Origin: Dermacentor variabilis
Taxonomy: Eukaryota > Arthropoda > Arachnida > Ixodida > Ixodidae
Direction: 5' to 3'
Length of the DNA: 64,000 nt
Assembly: GCF_050947875.1 (NCBI RefSeq)
Contig: NC_134570.1
Location: 209,465,750 to 209,529,749 of the forward strand
Of this stretch, positions 1-11,574 are shown piece by piece (the first letter of the stretch is position 1; the number at the start of each line of letters is the position of its first letter). The notes below the pieces were generated by a model. It was not told the origin of the DNA and ran no database searches. It saw only the letters and a list, made by a program, of their open reading frames with translations. The translations under genes and the position numbers were made by a program.

Positions 1-2842
1 TGATGATGACACGTGGTGGGCCATGACGAAGGACCACGGAACGGAGCAGGAAGGCCGCCACGCAAGCAGCGGTGGAAGACGGTATGGCTGCAGTTTCTGC
101 ATACCGTGTAAGATGGTCTACGCAGACAATTATCCAGCGGTTCCTGTTGTTAGATGACGGGAATGGACCCAAAAGGTCAATGCCTACTTGCTCGAACGGC
201 GTACTGGGCGGTGTCAATGGCCGAAGGGGACCCGGGGCTGCGGTGGTCGGTCGCTTGTGACGTTGGCACGTTTCACAACTAGCGACATAGCGCTTGGTTG
301 TTTCGTACATCTTGGGCCAGTAAAAGCGCTCCTGCGTGCGGTGCAGCGTTCGTACGAAGCCGAAATGGCCAGATATCACATCGTCATGCATGACGCGTAG
401 AACGTCGGAGCGGAGACTCTCGGGGACAAGAAGCAGAAAACGCGCTCTATGCCCGGAGTAATTAGTTTAGTACAGCAATTTATCACGGACCGTAAAGCGA
501 CCGCGACCTTTAGAAGTACGGGCGGCGACAAAAAGCGGATCAAGTGTAACATCATCCCGTTGTTCTCGCTGAAAGTCTGCCGCGTCAGGGAACGTAGGAG
601 TAACAGCAGCGAGACAGTCGTCAAAATTCTCAGAATCGCAGTCGGTAGTCGCAAGAGAGGCAGTCTGCGTCAGCGTGACGACGGCCACTCTTGTACGATA
701 CCACAAAGTCGTATTCCTGGAGGCGCAGCGCCTAACGTGCGAGGCGACCAGAGGGATCACGCAAACCGACCAGCCAGCATAAAGAATGATGGTCGTTGAT
801 AATCTTGAATGGTCTACCGTAAAGATAACATCGAAACTTTTGTACGGCGAAAACGTCTGCCAGGCATTCCTGTTCCGTAACCGTATAATTGCGTTCATAT
901 TTGCTCAGACAACGCCTGGCATATGCGACAACATGTTCTGCGCCACTGTGACGTTGTACAAGCACCGCTCCTATCCCGATTCCACTCGCATCAGCGTGAA
1001 CTTCAGTCGGGCAAGATGGATCGAAGTGACGCAAGAGGAGTGCTGACGTTAGTATAAACTTCAGTTGAGAGAATGATGCGTCACACTCTGGTGTCCAATT
1101 GAAGGATGCATTTTGTCGCAAAATACTTGTCAACGGGTAAACGATGTCGGCAAACCAGGGAAGAAAACGACGAAAATACGAACATTGGCCAATGAATGCG
1201 GTGGCTTGAAGGAGCTCACTGCTTCAATCTTACGAGCATAGGGTCTGACGCCATCCTTGTCGACTAAGTGTCCCAGGACCGGTGTTCGACGTTCGCCGAA
1301 CCGACACTTTTTTGAGTTTAGGACCAGCCCAGCTTTCTCAATGCAGTCGAGAGCGAGGCTGAGGCGTTCGTTATGTTCTTCGAACGTGCGGCCAAAGATT
1401 ACAACATCATCGAGGTAACACATGCATATCTCCCACTTTAGACCACGCAGTACTGTGTCCATGAATCTTTCAAAGGTGGCAGGAGCATTGCAAAGGACAA
1501 AAGGCACAACATTAAATTCGAATAAGCCATCTGGAGTCACGAAAGCGATCTTTTCCTTGTCGGCAGGGTCCATAGGTATTTGCCAGTACCCCGATCGCAA
1601 ATCAAGTGTTGAGAAGTAAGAAGCAGCGTGTAAGCAATCAATGACGTCATCGATTCGCGGTATTGGATAGACATCCTTCTTCGTCACTGCGTTTAGATGT
1701 CTGCAATCCACGCAGAATCTCCAGGAACAATCTTTTTTTCGGACCACGATTACTGAGGCTGCCCATGGACTAGATGACTCTTGAACGACACCTTTGTTCA
1801 TCATCCCCTTGACTTGCTCGGCAATAACTTTGAGCTCGGACGATGACACTCGGTAGGGTTTCTGACGGATGGGGTGTGCTGAGCCGGTATCTATTCTGTG
1901 ACGAGCGCGGGACGACGGTAAATGAAGGGGTGCATCTCCATGCGTGAAGTCGAATGCGGCCTCATGGCTGGCAAGGACTTGTACCAGTGCTTGCCGTTCC
2001 GATGTACCGAGAGCCTTGCTGATCATGCGAAGCATTAGGTCTTCAGAATGGCGATTATCGCAAGGAAAGCAAGCTGTAGAGACGTCCGTAGTTAGTGCCG
2101 CTATTGAACTACATGCGGCTTCATCGAAAAGAGCGATTTTCATACCGCGAGGAAGGACAACCGGCGTGGCGGAACAGTTCAGCGCCCACAATGTGGCGAC
2201 TCCTTTCGTCATTCACACGGCAGAGCAGGGCACAAGTATATTTTTTTTAGCACAGTTTATGCGGAGAGGCCTAACTACAAGGTCAACACAATCAGCATCA
2301 ACAGTAGTTGTAGAAACACGAGCGGGCGTCAGGCACCACGATGGTACAATCACTTCATCAAGAACACTGAGTGTGTCTGTGTCCCCGTCTTCACCACCCA
2401 AGCTTTGTTCGGAATGTGCTGATATAAATAACTTGTTCAATGAGATTTCACCATAACCACAGTCCACGGAAGCGCCGCACTGTTCAAGAAAATCGATACC
2501 AAGAATAACGTCGTGCGAACAACGAGAAAGAACAAGGAATTCCGACACAAACACTTTCCCAGCCAACAAAACACTCACAGCACAAACACCAAGGCGATGA
2601 AGCCACTCGCCGCCTACTCCACGAAAGGTAATACCGTCGTTCCAAGAAAAAACTTTGCGGCCTAGCCGGTTTTTTAAAGTGAGGCTCATCCCAGACACAG
2701 TCGCCCCAGTATCAACTAACGCCATGGTCGGTATTCCGTCAATCGAGACATTCACTGTGTTTTTGAGCATCACAACAGGCAGAGGTATTTCTTGCAAAGA
2801 CCGTCCGGTGACCACACATCCACTGGCCGCGGATGCTAGTTT
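1..2842 (-). pseudogene. pol: Gy-A pol (protease-RT-RNase H-integrase N-terminus)
   Basis: Retropepsin domain (2815-2400) carries the active-site motif ALVDTGATVSG and the family motif DVILGIDFL. An in-frame TGA (2215-2213) separates it from reverse transcriptase (about 2212-1180), which has a full set of motifs including [21 protein letters not shown] and catalytic CYLDDV. A frameshift near 1180-1130 leads to RNase H in another frame (1133-735: EVHADASGIGIGA, TVTEQEC, NDHHSLCWL). A second frameshift near 735 returns to the first frame. After a TAA (469-467) comes the integrase zinc-binding region (HxH near 360, then SCETCQRHK) and the first catalytic Asp (GIDLLGPFP). The frame is open to base 1, so the rest of integrase is outside the window. 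Replication in this copy would fail because of the stops and frameshifts. Confidence 0.9.
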
Positions 2843-4269
2843 CCCGGGGGCGGTGAGGAAGAACGGCGCTGAGGGGACGGAGAGTGACGGGGACGGCTAT
2901 TTGGTGGCGTCAAACTCCGCTCAGATGTTGGCGAATCGCTGCGTCTGGTCTCGTGTGAGAAGTGATCTCTTGGAAGCAAATCGGTCGTCCGCAGGTCATA
3001 TGAAGTACGGGTTCTGGGTGGCGAGAACATCGATGGTGTCCTACGTGATTGACGGGCTTGGCGACAATACCGAACTATATGGCCGGTGGAACCGCAGTTG
3101 TAGCACACGGGAGGGTCGCGGTTCACAGCGTCTTCCTCGAAACGAATGGTAGACGGCTGCGGGCGGCGAGAAAGTTCGTGGTCATGTGGATGACGTGTCT
3201 CTGCTGCTTGCTGAAATCCGTTATATCTTTCTTAAGTCGCGTCGTTGTAGTAGGGTTGGTGCTGTTCTTGTCGTGGCCTGACAGAAGTCGCAGGGCCTCG
3301 GGGGTAAAAATGCGGCTGCTCTCGTTGTGGCCGAGCGTCATAAGTAGGGCCCCTGTCGTAGAGACGTGACTGCTGTCGGGGCGCGAGTTCATAATCCTCA
3401 GTGCCCCTTGCCGCAGGATACGGGGAGTAGGATGCCACGTTTGGCTCAAAATCTGCTGGTAGGCGGAAGCTATGAGTGCCTGGATGTGTCACTTGCGCGT
3501 GCAGGCTGAGTTCTTCCCGAGCTATTTGTCGGATCGTTGATTCAAGATCAAGGGGCTGGTTGCTGTCCACGCTTGCAACTGTCGTTACATTGGCTAGCCT
3601 GCCAAACTTCGGCGTTATGCGCCTCGTCTTTAGTTGCTCGAAAGTACGACAGTGCCGAATGATGTCAGCGGCGGAAGCCAGGCTGTCTTTTGCAATTAGG
3701 AAATTGTAAACATCCTTGGCAATTCCTTTTAGGATGTGCCCGACTTTGTCTTCCTCGGACATTCCTGAGTCCACCATCCTACACAGCTTTATTACTGCCT
3801 CAATGTAGGTCGTGCAGGTTTCGCCTGGTACTTGCGCACGTCGCAGTAGCGTCTGTTCTGCACTTTTCTTTTTCGTCGCGGAGTCGCCGAATCGCTCTTT
3901 GATTTCCGAAACAAATCTTCCCCATGTTGTGAATGTTTCCTCGTGGTTGTCGAACCACACCAACGCAGTATCCGTTAGAAAGAACACGACGTTCGAAAGC
4001 TGAGAAGCGCTGTTCCACCTGTTGGCGGCACTCACCCGGTGATAATGGATGAGCCATTCCTCGACGTCTTCGTCCGATCTTCCGGCTAAGGGACGCGCAT
4101 CTCTCAGTTGCAGAACAGAACTTGCCGGGGCAGCAGTTGGAATGGGCCGTTGTTCTTCTGCGTCGTGGGACATGTTCAGCTCCGGTGAATTCGGTGGGAG
4201 TCCAGCAAGGCGATGGCTCCGTCGAAGAACTTGTGGTTCAGCCTCCGTCTTCGGGTGTCGATTACGCAT
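2836..4269 (-). pseudogene. gag: Gy-A gag (capsid-nucleocapsid), one nonsense codon
   Basis: Structural polyprotein of the virus-like particle. The start is the ATG at 4269-4267, just inside the LTR and primer site. The capsid-like domain (about residues 60-215) contains EEWLIHYHRVS, ALVWFDN and the GETCTTYIEAV motif typical of this family. A canonical CCHC zinc knuckle (CYNCGSTGHIVRYC, C-x2-C-x4-H-x4-C) lies near 3100, followed by an Arg/Ser/Pro-rich tail. One in-frame TAA (3232-3234) interrupts an otherwise continuous frame between capsid and zinc knuckle. The stop codon (2838-2836) is preceded directly by the heptamer GGGAAAC (2845-2839), and pol opens in the -1 frame. Confidence 0.85.
2839..2845 (-). 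promoter_or_regulatory. Probable -1 ribosomal frameshift site, gag/pol of Gy-A
   Basis: The minus strand reads CCG GGA AAC TAG in the gag frame, so G GGA AAC fits the canonical X XXY YYZ slippery pattern and touches the gag stop. The protease frame is exactly -1 to gag. Equivalent heptamers occur at the same place in families B, C, E and G. Frameshifting itself is inferred. Confidence 0.6.
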
Positions 4270-4284
4270 CACCTTTCACCACAT

Positions 4285-4436
4285 TGTTACGAGAAGCTGC
4301 GGAGAAATGGTTTTATTTACAGGAGAATTCGACGATGATGGTAGCGTGATCGTAGCGCAGCCCGGCCTCTCTAACTCCTAGTTTTCTTCGCCCTCTCTTT
4401 CTTCTCTTCTTGTGCGTGCCTTTCGTATCTGTTACA
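4285..4436 (-). repeat. 5' LTR of Gy-A (152 bp)
   Basis: On the minus strand it starts TGTAACAG and ends GTAACA, with AATAAA before the end. It is followed within a few bases by TGGTGAAAGG (a TGG start suits a primer-binding site) and then the gag ATG. Outside the LTR lies ATAT (4437-4440), the flank shared by every Gy-A to Gy-G end in the window. Confidence 0.7.
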
Positions 4437-4969
4437 ATATGTTGCGAGAACTGAAAAACAGTCGCTTCCTGTTTTCTTCATTCAGTAACCTGCCGCGTGC
4501 ATCGGCACTGTGATGCCCTTTCGTCGATACGTGGTGCCGGCCCGTACTGACACAACGACATGACCTCGAAATGTAGTATCCTTATGCCATTTCTTGAAAA
4601 GATAACTATTTGTGTAAATCAGCGTTTTTGGTTGAAACCAAGAAAACAAGAAAAAATATTCAAGCGGTAGGTATCATTTTTATCCGGCATTTGAGTTCTA
4701 GCTGAAAAGAGTCGGTGAAAGCAAATTTACAATAAAGCTAAGGCGACCCACAATCTGCACACAACCGCAAGCCTACATGCGCTCCAATGAGAATAACCTG
4801 CCAAAGTTAAGGTCATGTGTCAGCTGGCCGCTCAAGCAATCTTTACTTTTTTTTTTCGTTTCTGCATCCATTCTGCCTGCGTCTGCGGCAAAAACGTGAA
4901 GTGGGAGGGTGGTGGTGGTGAATTGTAGCAGCAGGCGGGTTTAGCTTGGCGAACAAGTCCGGCAATTGC
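4437..4969. other. No gene seen; flank of Gy-A
   Basis: Both strands are closed by frequent stops. A short poly-T run (about 4847-4856) and GT-rich GGTGGTGGTGGTG (4910-4922) are the only simple motifs. I recognise no coding sequence or mobile element. Confidence 0.5.
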
Positions 4970-4981
4970 TCCAGGCAGATA

Positions 4982-5214
4982 AAAAAATTATGGGGTTTTA
5001 CGTGCCAAAACCACTTTCTGATTATGAGGCACGCCGTAGTGAGGGACTCCGGAAATTTAGACCACCTGGGGTTCTTTAACGTGCACCTAAATCTAAGTAC
5101 ACGGGTGTTTTCGCATTTCGCCCCCACCGAAATGCGGCCGCCGTGGCCGGGATTCGATCCTGCGACCTCGTGCTCAGCAGCCCAACACCACAGCCACTGA
5201 GCAACCACGGCGGG
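4982..5214 (-). mobile_element. Ruka-like tRNA-derived SINE (tick family)
   Basis: Read on the minus strand it begins CCCGCCGTGGTTGCTCAGTG (A-box region), has a B-box-like GGATCGAATCCCG, a central stretch ending in GTGCACGTTAAAGAACCCC, and finishes GGTTTTGGCACGTAAAACCCC then CATAATTTTTTT. I recognise this as the tick SINE Ruka; the name is from memory. A perfect 12-bp target-site duplication TCCAGGCAGATA flanks it (4970-4981 and 5215-5226), so both ends are exact and the insertion is fairly recent. It would have moved with LINE-encoded enzymes after RNA polymerase III transcription. Confidence 0.85.
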
Positions 5215-5239
5215 TCCAGGCAGATAGATAAACAGAAAT

Positions 5240-5345
5240 TGGTGGAGGCAGGTGGTCGCGTAATGGTTAGCGTGCCCATTTCCCAAATGCAAGATGGAGC
5301 ATTTGGGAGATGGGCTCGAATCTCGGTGGTTTGTTTGTGAAGACA
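5240..5345 (+). repeat. tRNA-like sequence, possible second SINE family
   Basis: GGTGGTCGCGTAATGGTTAGCG (5250-5271) resembles a tRNA A-box region, and GGGCTCGAATCTCGG about 40 bases later resembles a B box. Between them CCCATTTCCCAAATGC and GCATTTGGGAGATGGGC form a long perfect stem instead of a normal anticodon arm. It is therefore not a functional tRNA; a tRNA-derived SINE head is the best guess. Confidence 0.35.
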
Positions 5346-6607
5346 GCTTTCTGTGCTCTCTGGTGACTGCGAAGCTCAGAATGATGCGGCATCCTGACGA
5401 CAACGGTCGCCGTCAACGTAACAGAATAAGCGGGCGTGCAAGGTCACGCCTAAAGCCGAAAGCACATTCAGAGGAAATACACTATACTCTTGCCGACAAA
5501 AAAAAAACGTGATGAGTAACGAGTGGTGTTGTTGAGCGAGGCTGTAGATGGATAATGTCACCATAGACAGGACAACGCTCCAATCCCGGTGCTCAGCGGA
5601 AATATACGTCGACAGTGTGTCAACTAGCGTGTAATTGATACTTCATTAAGGTCGTTGCGTGTTTGTGTTGTGTCTAGCAGGAGCGAGTAGCGTAAGAGAT
5701 GACACTGGAGAGAAGGCGGTGAGCGAAGTCCGCGAAAAGTAATTGAGGATAGCCATATTGAACGTCGGCGCCATTTTGAATAAAGCCTGCTACTTCAGTT
5801 GCTCAGCCGCCAGAAAGGCTTGTGTCGTAGCATACAGCTGGGCGTATTTGGTAACCACAGCGATAAACACACATTTTGCGGAAGTAAACAGAGGAAAGGG
5901 ACGTAGTGAGTTGGCCGCCCTTTTCGAGCTCTGGCTTAGTTTGAAAAATGAATGTGGCGAAGTATGACGCACAAAATAGTATATGCAAACCCAAACGAAT
6001 CAGCGTGGTCATACTTGCGCGACATGCCATGGTGGCCTGCCACCAATACATCATGAACTTGCAGCGATGAGAATTTTCATTGCCTACTTGAGAATAAAAA
6101 CGAGCACATCGGAGACGTCCGAGCGACATTTCTAGGGTACAAGAGTACGACGCCCCCCCCCCCCCCCCCAAAAAAAAATCACGAATATGGGCGTCGTAAG
6201 ATCGAGCACTACGGCGCTTGTTGATCTTGTTTAGGATCACGTCAGCATTTAATTCAGCGTTTATTTCTGAGAAAAAGAGTTGAAGGCGCCCGTTTATTTG
6301 CATCACAATGGCAGGCGTAATCAGGCAAACATTGACAGCATTTCATTAGAGAGTGCCTGTCTACTCTGTGGAGATTACGCATGACAATGACAACAAACGC
6401 AGAAAGCTTTGCTTACATCGATTCGCACATACATAGGATTCGCATAATTTTTTCACTCATTGAATACAGTGCATTCTTCGGTGTCATTCTTCGACAGATG
6501 TTACCGATTTTCGCGCAATGAGGATTGGAACAAATTGTCTCACCTTGCGGCTGTCACCTTCCTCCTACTGCCAACATTCCTTCCCCTCCTAGTTGCTTAG
6601 CTTTTAT
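5346..6607. other. No gene seen; contains C17A9 tract
   Basis: No reading frame here resembles a known protein. The one clear feature is a homopolymer pair of 17 C (6153-6169) then 9 A (6170-6178). Such tracts are sequencing-error-prone. Confidence 0.5.
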
Positions 6608-6993
6608 TGGGTTCGGCTGCTAATCACGAGGTCTCGAGATCGAATGCCAACAACGGCAGCGGTATTTCAATGGGTGTGAAATGCGAAAACCCGCGTACTT
6701 AGGGTTAGGCACACGTTAAAAAATCCCAAGTGGTCTAAATTATTCTCGAATCGTCCACTACGGCGTGCCTCCTAATGAAATCGTGGTTTTGGCAAGTAAA
6801 CGAGGGTTGCAATGTGGGCTTGTTGTAATGCATCTTCAAAGGGAGTATGGTAGCGCGATTCAAAGACAGGACAAGAGAAGACACAAAGGGACACACACAG
6901 CGCTGTGTGTGTCCCTTTGTGTATTCTCTTGTCCCGTCTTTGAATCGCGCTACCATACTCCCTTTGAATTTGGCAAGTAAAACCTCACAATGT
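6608..6993 (+). mobile_element. Older Ruka-like SINE copy, interrupted
   Basis: Plus-strand homology to the Ruka consensus: B-box-like GAGATCGAATGCC, then GAAATGCGAAAACCCGCGTACTTAG, CACACGTTAAAAAATCCC and TCCACTACGGCGTGCCTCC. The 3' end TTTTGGCAAGTAAA occurs at 6787-6800 and again at 6969-6981, where it runs on into AACCTCACAATG. The SINE is therefore split by an insertion at 6801-6968. It is more diverged than the 4982-5214 copy and its 5' end is not sharp. Confidence 0.7.
6801..6968. mobile_element. Long-hairpin insertion element with 13-bp target duplication
   Basis: A 34-base lead (6801-6834) is followed by a near-perfect palindrome with arms 6835-6901 and 6902-6968 (67 bp each, two mismatches, no loop, centre CAGC|GCTG). 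The whole block is flanked by the 13-bp direct repeat TTTGGCAAGTAAA (6788-6800, 6969-6981) that belongs to the host SINE. It therefore behaves as a discrete insert. No coding capacity. Confidence 0.75.
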
Positions 6994-7383
6994 GTTATGT
7001 AACAATCGTTAAGGATGTCCTGGGCAGTCGCACAACTTTTGAATACAATTAAGCGTCAGGAGTTGTGCGCGAGGTCTTTGAGTATGTGGATAGCCTTTAT
7101 GGCGTTCGATAGCTGCTAGTCTACATTGCGGCTATATAATACGGCAACATGGTAGAGAATGTGGAGAACACACAAATCCCGCATATATTACTGCACAATA
7201 ATTTTAAATATCGTACTTGCTTCACGCACGTGGACAACCGCCATAGGGGACTACTTTGGAAACTAACCGCAAGTACTGTATATGTCGTACCCAATGGTGT
7301 ACCTGGCCTGGTGGCCGGTAAATGGAGACGTAATATTGCGAACAGCTTCGCCTATAGCATGCTAACGGACGACGACCCAAACT
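6994..7383. other. No gene seen
   Basis: AT-balanced spacer between two hairpin elements, without recognisable coding sequence or repeat. Confidence 0.5.
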
Positions 7384-7510
7384 GAAGTGACTAGTGCAAG
7401 AGTGGACAGGGAACACTAAAGACGCTACAAGGACAAGCGCCCAGTTGGATGTTTGCGCTTATCCTTGTCGCCTCTAGTGTCCCGTGTCCACTCTTGCGCT
7501 AGTCACTTTA
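7384..7510. repeat. Second long hairpin (about 57-bp arms, 14-base loop)
   Basis: Arms 7384-7440 and 7455-7510 pair with about seven mismatches and one unpaired base. The loop is 7441-7454. The arm starts AAGTGACTAG and ends GGACAAGCGC. The arm sequence resembles the 6835-6968 hairpin in design (GCGC centre, runs of TTGTC and GTGTCC) but is not the same. I saw no target duplication. Confidence 0.65.
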
Positions 7511-9053
7511 ACATGGAATACCAACTAGCCCGGTCTCACACCCTGCGACGACACAGAGACAGTTTGCTCAACTCTTGTATCGTGACTTTTGTGTTAAGGT
7601 GAAAAACCAACTTATCCATGTATATGTATTTATGCTTAAGCACATCTAGATTTGCAGCTGCGGCGGTGGCCCATGAGTGCGCATTGCAATGTCGCTAGTG
7701 AAATAATTGTGTGAACCTTAACGAATTCGATAGGGGAAAATCAAAATCCGTCCATGACGGCATCTCTAGTAGACGCTGTGCGATGTTCGGACGTTAACAA
7801 TGTGTGCCGACTGAAGAAAGGCTGCCCCGATGTACTTCTGACGATTAGGCTAGCTTCTTTACTCCGTAGAATGAAAAAAAAGAAAAAGAAAAGGAAAAGG
7901 AAAAAAGAAAAAAAAAAGAACCGCATCAAAAGCCCAGAATCAACCATTGTTCGTCGCGACTAAACGCTCTTAGGATGACGAGTAATTTCTAGGCGACGAG
8001 CGAATACGCTTGATCAAGACCACTGATAACACCGGCGGGACAAGCATTGTGGCGAAGTTCAATGCGCAGGGATAGCTTTTATTTTTTTTTTATTTTTGTG
8101 GTTGACGTCATCACGTGTCACCGCGGGAAGTTTGAAAAGTTTAAGGTTAGTACGCCACGTGGTGGCACTCACGCGAACTAAACCCTCATGTCCAGAAAAG
8201 CTGGATACGCTATACCAAAAATCCCTCAGTACTGTAACAGCGAGTCGGAGCTTCTGTGTGCCCACACGCATGCCGTGTGCCCACACACATCGGAGAGGCA
8301 GCCAAGCGGCCAAAACGGCTTCCCCTAAGACGGCGAATCTCATCCCGGAGTACTTTTCGAATCAAAACCGAAACGGCAACCCACCTGCAGGTGGCGTCGT
8401 TTGCAAGAAGCCTGTTGATCTTACCTAATTAACTAATTAAACGCAACCTAAAGAATATCCTAAGGAGCGCCACATGACAGCAAATCATGTCTTTCGTTTC
8501 ATTCAATTGCGGTTAATACCTCGCTTTAAATCCTTGTTTCAAGTTACGTGAAATGCCCTGTATAAAAGATATGCATAATAACTTTTCACCTGCATCCTAT
8601 GCCCATGCCTTATCGCTTGGCACGTTTGCGCAAAGACGCATATGTGAGCACTTTATCACTTTGCATAATATCATACACGGGTCATTGGTTATTACGGCAC
8701 CGATTTCATTCGTGAAGTGCCGTGGCCGTGAAACTCGAAGCACTCACCCCCTTACCTAGTCCCATTCTAGCCATGTTTGAACACATCTGAATTTTCACTT
8801 TTCCCGTCAACAGTCGAACTCTGGAAAGGGCTTGGCGGCTGACTTCGGCAGTTACCTCCCACACATTTTGCGAAAGAAATGCATCATAACACGTCCCATT
8901 AGTTCTAAGACCTGCTTGCCTACTCTTCATTTCTGTAGCCTTCAATACGGGCTTTTCAGATGCAATATTGTTTTGTTCTGACTTGTCCGCATATGTAACA
9001 TCCTCTTCTGTTGATTGCGCACTCATGCAGTTGCGTGTAAATAAATAAGAGAC

Positions 9054-9059
<6 letters not shown>
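7511..9059. other. No gene seen; includes a purine tract
   Basis: An almost pure A/G tract lies at 7869-7921 and a poly-T stretch near 8081-8098. Open stretches through the purine tract encode only Lys/Arg and are not credible genes. Nothing else was recognised. Confidence 0.5.

Positions 9060-9140
<81 letters not shown>
9060..9140. repeat. (TA)n microsatellite at 3' end of Gy-B1
   Basis: About 40 TA units. The last ATAT (9137-9140) touches the 3' end of Gy-B1 and serves as its target duplication. Confidence 0.95.
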
Positions 9141-9143
<3 letters not shown>

Positions 9144-9150
9144 AAGGCGG

Positions 9151-11574
9151 CAAATAGCCATTTGCGGACATCGCAAGCGTAATTTCGACGATAGAGAACA
9201 CCAACCCGCAACTCAAAATGAGAAGCTTGGCGGCGGATAGCGCGTGAAGGGCGTGTTGTTGAAGTGTCAGGAATGTAATCCATCAGTGTCGCATTCCAGG
9301 GATCTTTGCGTTGCTCCACAGGCATGTTGACGTGCACAGGTGACGAAAACGCCGATTCGAAGAGTGAAATGCAAGTCATGTCACTTGGTATAAGCGACCG
9401 AGAGAGGGCATCCGCGTCGGTGTGTTTACGGCCAGACCGGTAAATGACGCGGATGTCGAAGTCTTGTAACCGTAGAGCCCATCGCGCAAGGCGGCCAGAT
9501 GGAACTTTTAATGTCGATAACCAACACAGAACATGGTGATCTGTAACGACGTCGAAGGGGCGGCCGTACAGGTAGGGTCGGAATTTTCCAAGGGCCCAGA
9601 TGATAGGCACGCACTCCTTTTCGGTGACGGATTAGTTGGATTCCGCGTTCGTTAGTGTTCGGATTGCGTAGGCTACTACGCATTCATCATTCCCAATTTT
9701 TGCTGTGAAAGCACGACACCCAGTACTACACCACTGGCGTCGGTGTGGACTTCCGTGGGGGGCCATGGGGTCACAATCGCACAGTGCGGGAGGCGAAGTG
9801 AGCAAATGCCGCATTGTTTCAAAAGCATCGTCGCAAGCTGTGGTCCAAGAAGAAAGTCGTTTGTCGCCGCGAAGCAGCTGAGTAAAGGGAGCAATGATAG
9901 AAGTGAAATTCCGGATAAAACAACGAAAGCAGGGCGATAAAGCTCCGAAGTTCTTTCAGGGACGTGGGTTTCGGGAATTCGGTGACGGCGCGAAGTTTGG
10001 AAGCGTCAGTTAGTATGCCATCTTTCGATACGACGTGTCTGAGTATTGCAACTGCTTGGCTCCAAAGCGGCATTTCTTCAAGTTGAGCTGGAGGCCTGCC
10101 TCGATGATGCACTGCGAGACATGTTCGAGACGGTACAGATGTGTGAGAAAATCTGGACAAAAGACGACGACGTCGTCAAGGTAACATAGGCATGACTTCC
10201 ATTTCAGCCCACGAAGGAGATTGTCCATCGTTCGTTCGAATGCAGCAGGGGCGTTGCAAAGCCCACACGGCATAACGTTGAATTCGTATAGGCCGTCTTT
10301 GGTCACGAAGGCTGTCTTCACGCGATAGGCAGGATTCATAGGCCCTTGCCATTAGCCTGAGCGTAAACCGGCTGAAGAAAAATAATGTGCGCCTTGCAAA
10401 GAATCCAGAGCATCGTCGTTGCGCCGTATAGCGTAGACGTCTTTGCGAATTATCTTATTAAGACGGCGGTAGTCGACGAATAATCGAATTGAGCCATCTT
10501 TTTTTCTTAACCAGGACTACAGGTGATGCCCAGGGACCATTAGAGGGTTGAACCACTCCCCGCTCAAACATTTCGCTTACTTGGCTTTCGATAACACGGC
10601 TCTCCGCGGGTGATACAGCGCAGTGGTGCGTGGGTGCCGGTGTGGATCTCGTGACGTAGAGTCGATGTGCGGCCTATTGGGGTTTGTTGACAATAGGACG
10701 TAGATTTGTATTTCCGTAGAAGGCTGAGAAGATACGAACGCTGCGTAGGGCTCAGAATGGCATCCACTGAGCTATGGAAAACATCTTGCGTAGGTTGGGG
10801 AAAAGGCAAGGTATAAGTTAAAAAGTTCAGGTCTGAGCAGGTGTTGTCAAGAGGTGCTTCAAAGATGGTTACTGAAATGGCAGGCTGAAGACGTCCAAGG
10901 CAGTCGCCATGCGCCATGACGTAAGACAAGGGACGTGGCCTTAGCGTTGGAAACGAGCAGTCGCGTGCAGCCACCGCTGCCAGTTAGGACAGCGAAGGGA
11001 AGGGAACATCGTCGGCGAACAAAAATGTCCGTAGGGACAAACAGGGCAGTAGTGTCAGTGGCGAAAGTAGAGCAAGCATTTGCAATAACAGAAGAGTGTG
11101 GAGGGATCATGGTGTTTTCTGTAACGGCCAGTGTGTCACCAAAATGGTCAAGGTCATGTAAACGGGTATCGGGAAGCGGAGAAAATTCAACTTAGGCGCT
11201 AGAGCAATCAATGATAGCCTGATGATCGGAAAGGAAGTCCCAGACCAAGATGTCGTCGTATGAACAGAATGAGAGGACGACGAACTCGACTTTATACGGG
11301 TAGCCTTTGAATGACGATGGTGGCGCTACATGTGAAAACAGGGTTACTGCACTGGGAACTTGCTGTCCGGAGTGACAGCGCAGATTAGAGGTCATTACTT
11401 TTGGAAGCTTGCGTCAAAGTCCTTCCGTAACTATTGAAACGGTGGCGACTGTGTCGACTGATACCAGTGTGACGACGCCTTCTACAGATACTTCGATTAC
11501 GTTCGTCGGAAGAGAGCGACGCTTTGCGTGGTTTGACTGGAACGGAGTTCTCGCCTATTGAACTGCGGTAGCTA
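9151..11574 (-). pseudogene. pol: Gy-B1 pol, decayed and 3'-truncated
   Basis: The protease region (about 11500-11190) is badly broken. RT motifs are visible: LYEFNVMPCGLCNAPAAFE and catalytic CYLDDVVVF near 10170. RNase H is split by a frameshift and a stop ([12 protein letters not shown] near 9750; [10 protein letters not shown] near 9520; [13 protein letters not shown] near 9420). Only the first residues of integrase remain ([14 protein letters not shown]) before the deletion at about 9160. Several frames must be joined, so no enzyme can be made from this copy. Confidence 0.8.

Larger units (their letters stand above)
1..4436 (-). mobile_element. Gy-A: Ty3/gypsy LTR retrotransposon, 3' part cut off by window edge
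   Basis: Order on the minus strand is 5' LTR (4285-4436), gag, protease, reverse transcriptase, RNase H and integrase N-terminal half, with the rest beyond base 1. This is the usual Ty3/gypsy order. Pol lies in the -1 frame relative to gag. The copy is dead: gag and pol carry in-frame stops and there is a frameshift on each side of RNase H. Unlike Gy-B, Gy-D and Gy-E it keeps the RNase H-integrase junction, so it shows what those copies have lost. Confidence 0.9.

Noticed and set aside
5250..5330. Functional tRNA gene
   Set aside because: A-box and B-box-like blocks exist but the anticodon arm is replaced by an overlong stem.
4843..5403. 186-codon minus-strand frame
   Set aside because: It runs through the Ruka SINE and its flank; no motif other than the SINE explains it.
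7754..7963. Lys/Arg-rich open frame
   Set aside because: Product of an A/G-rich tract; nothing on either side supports a gene.
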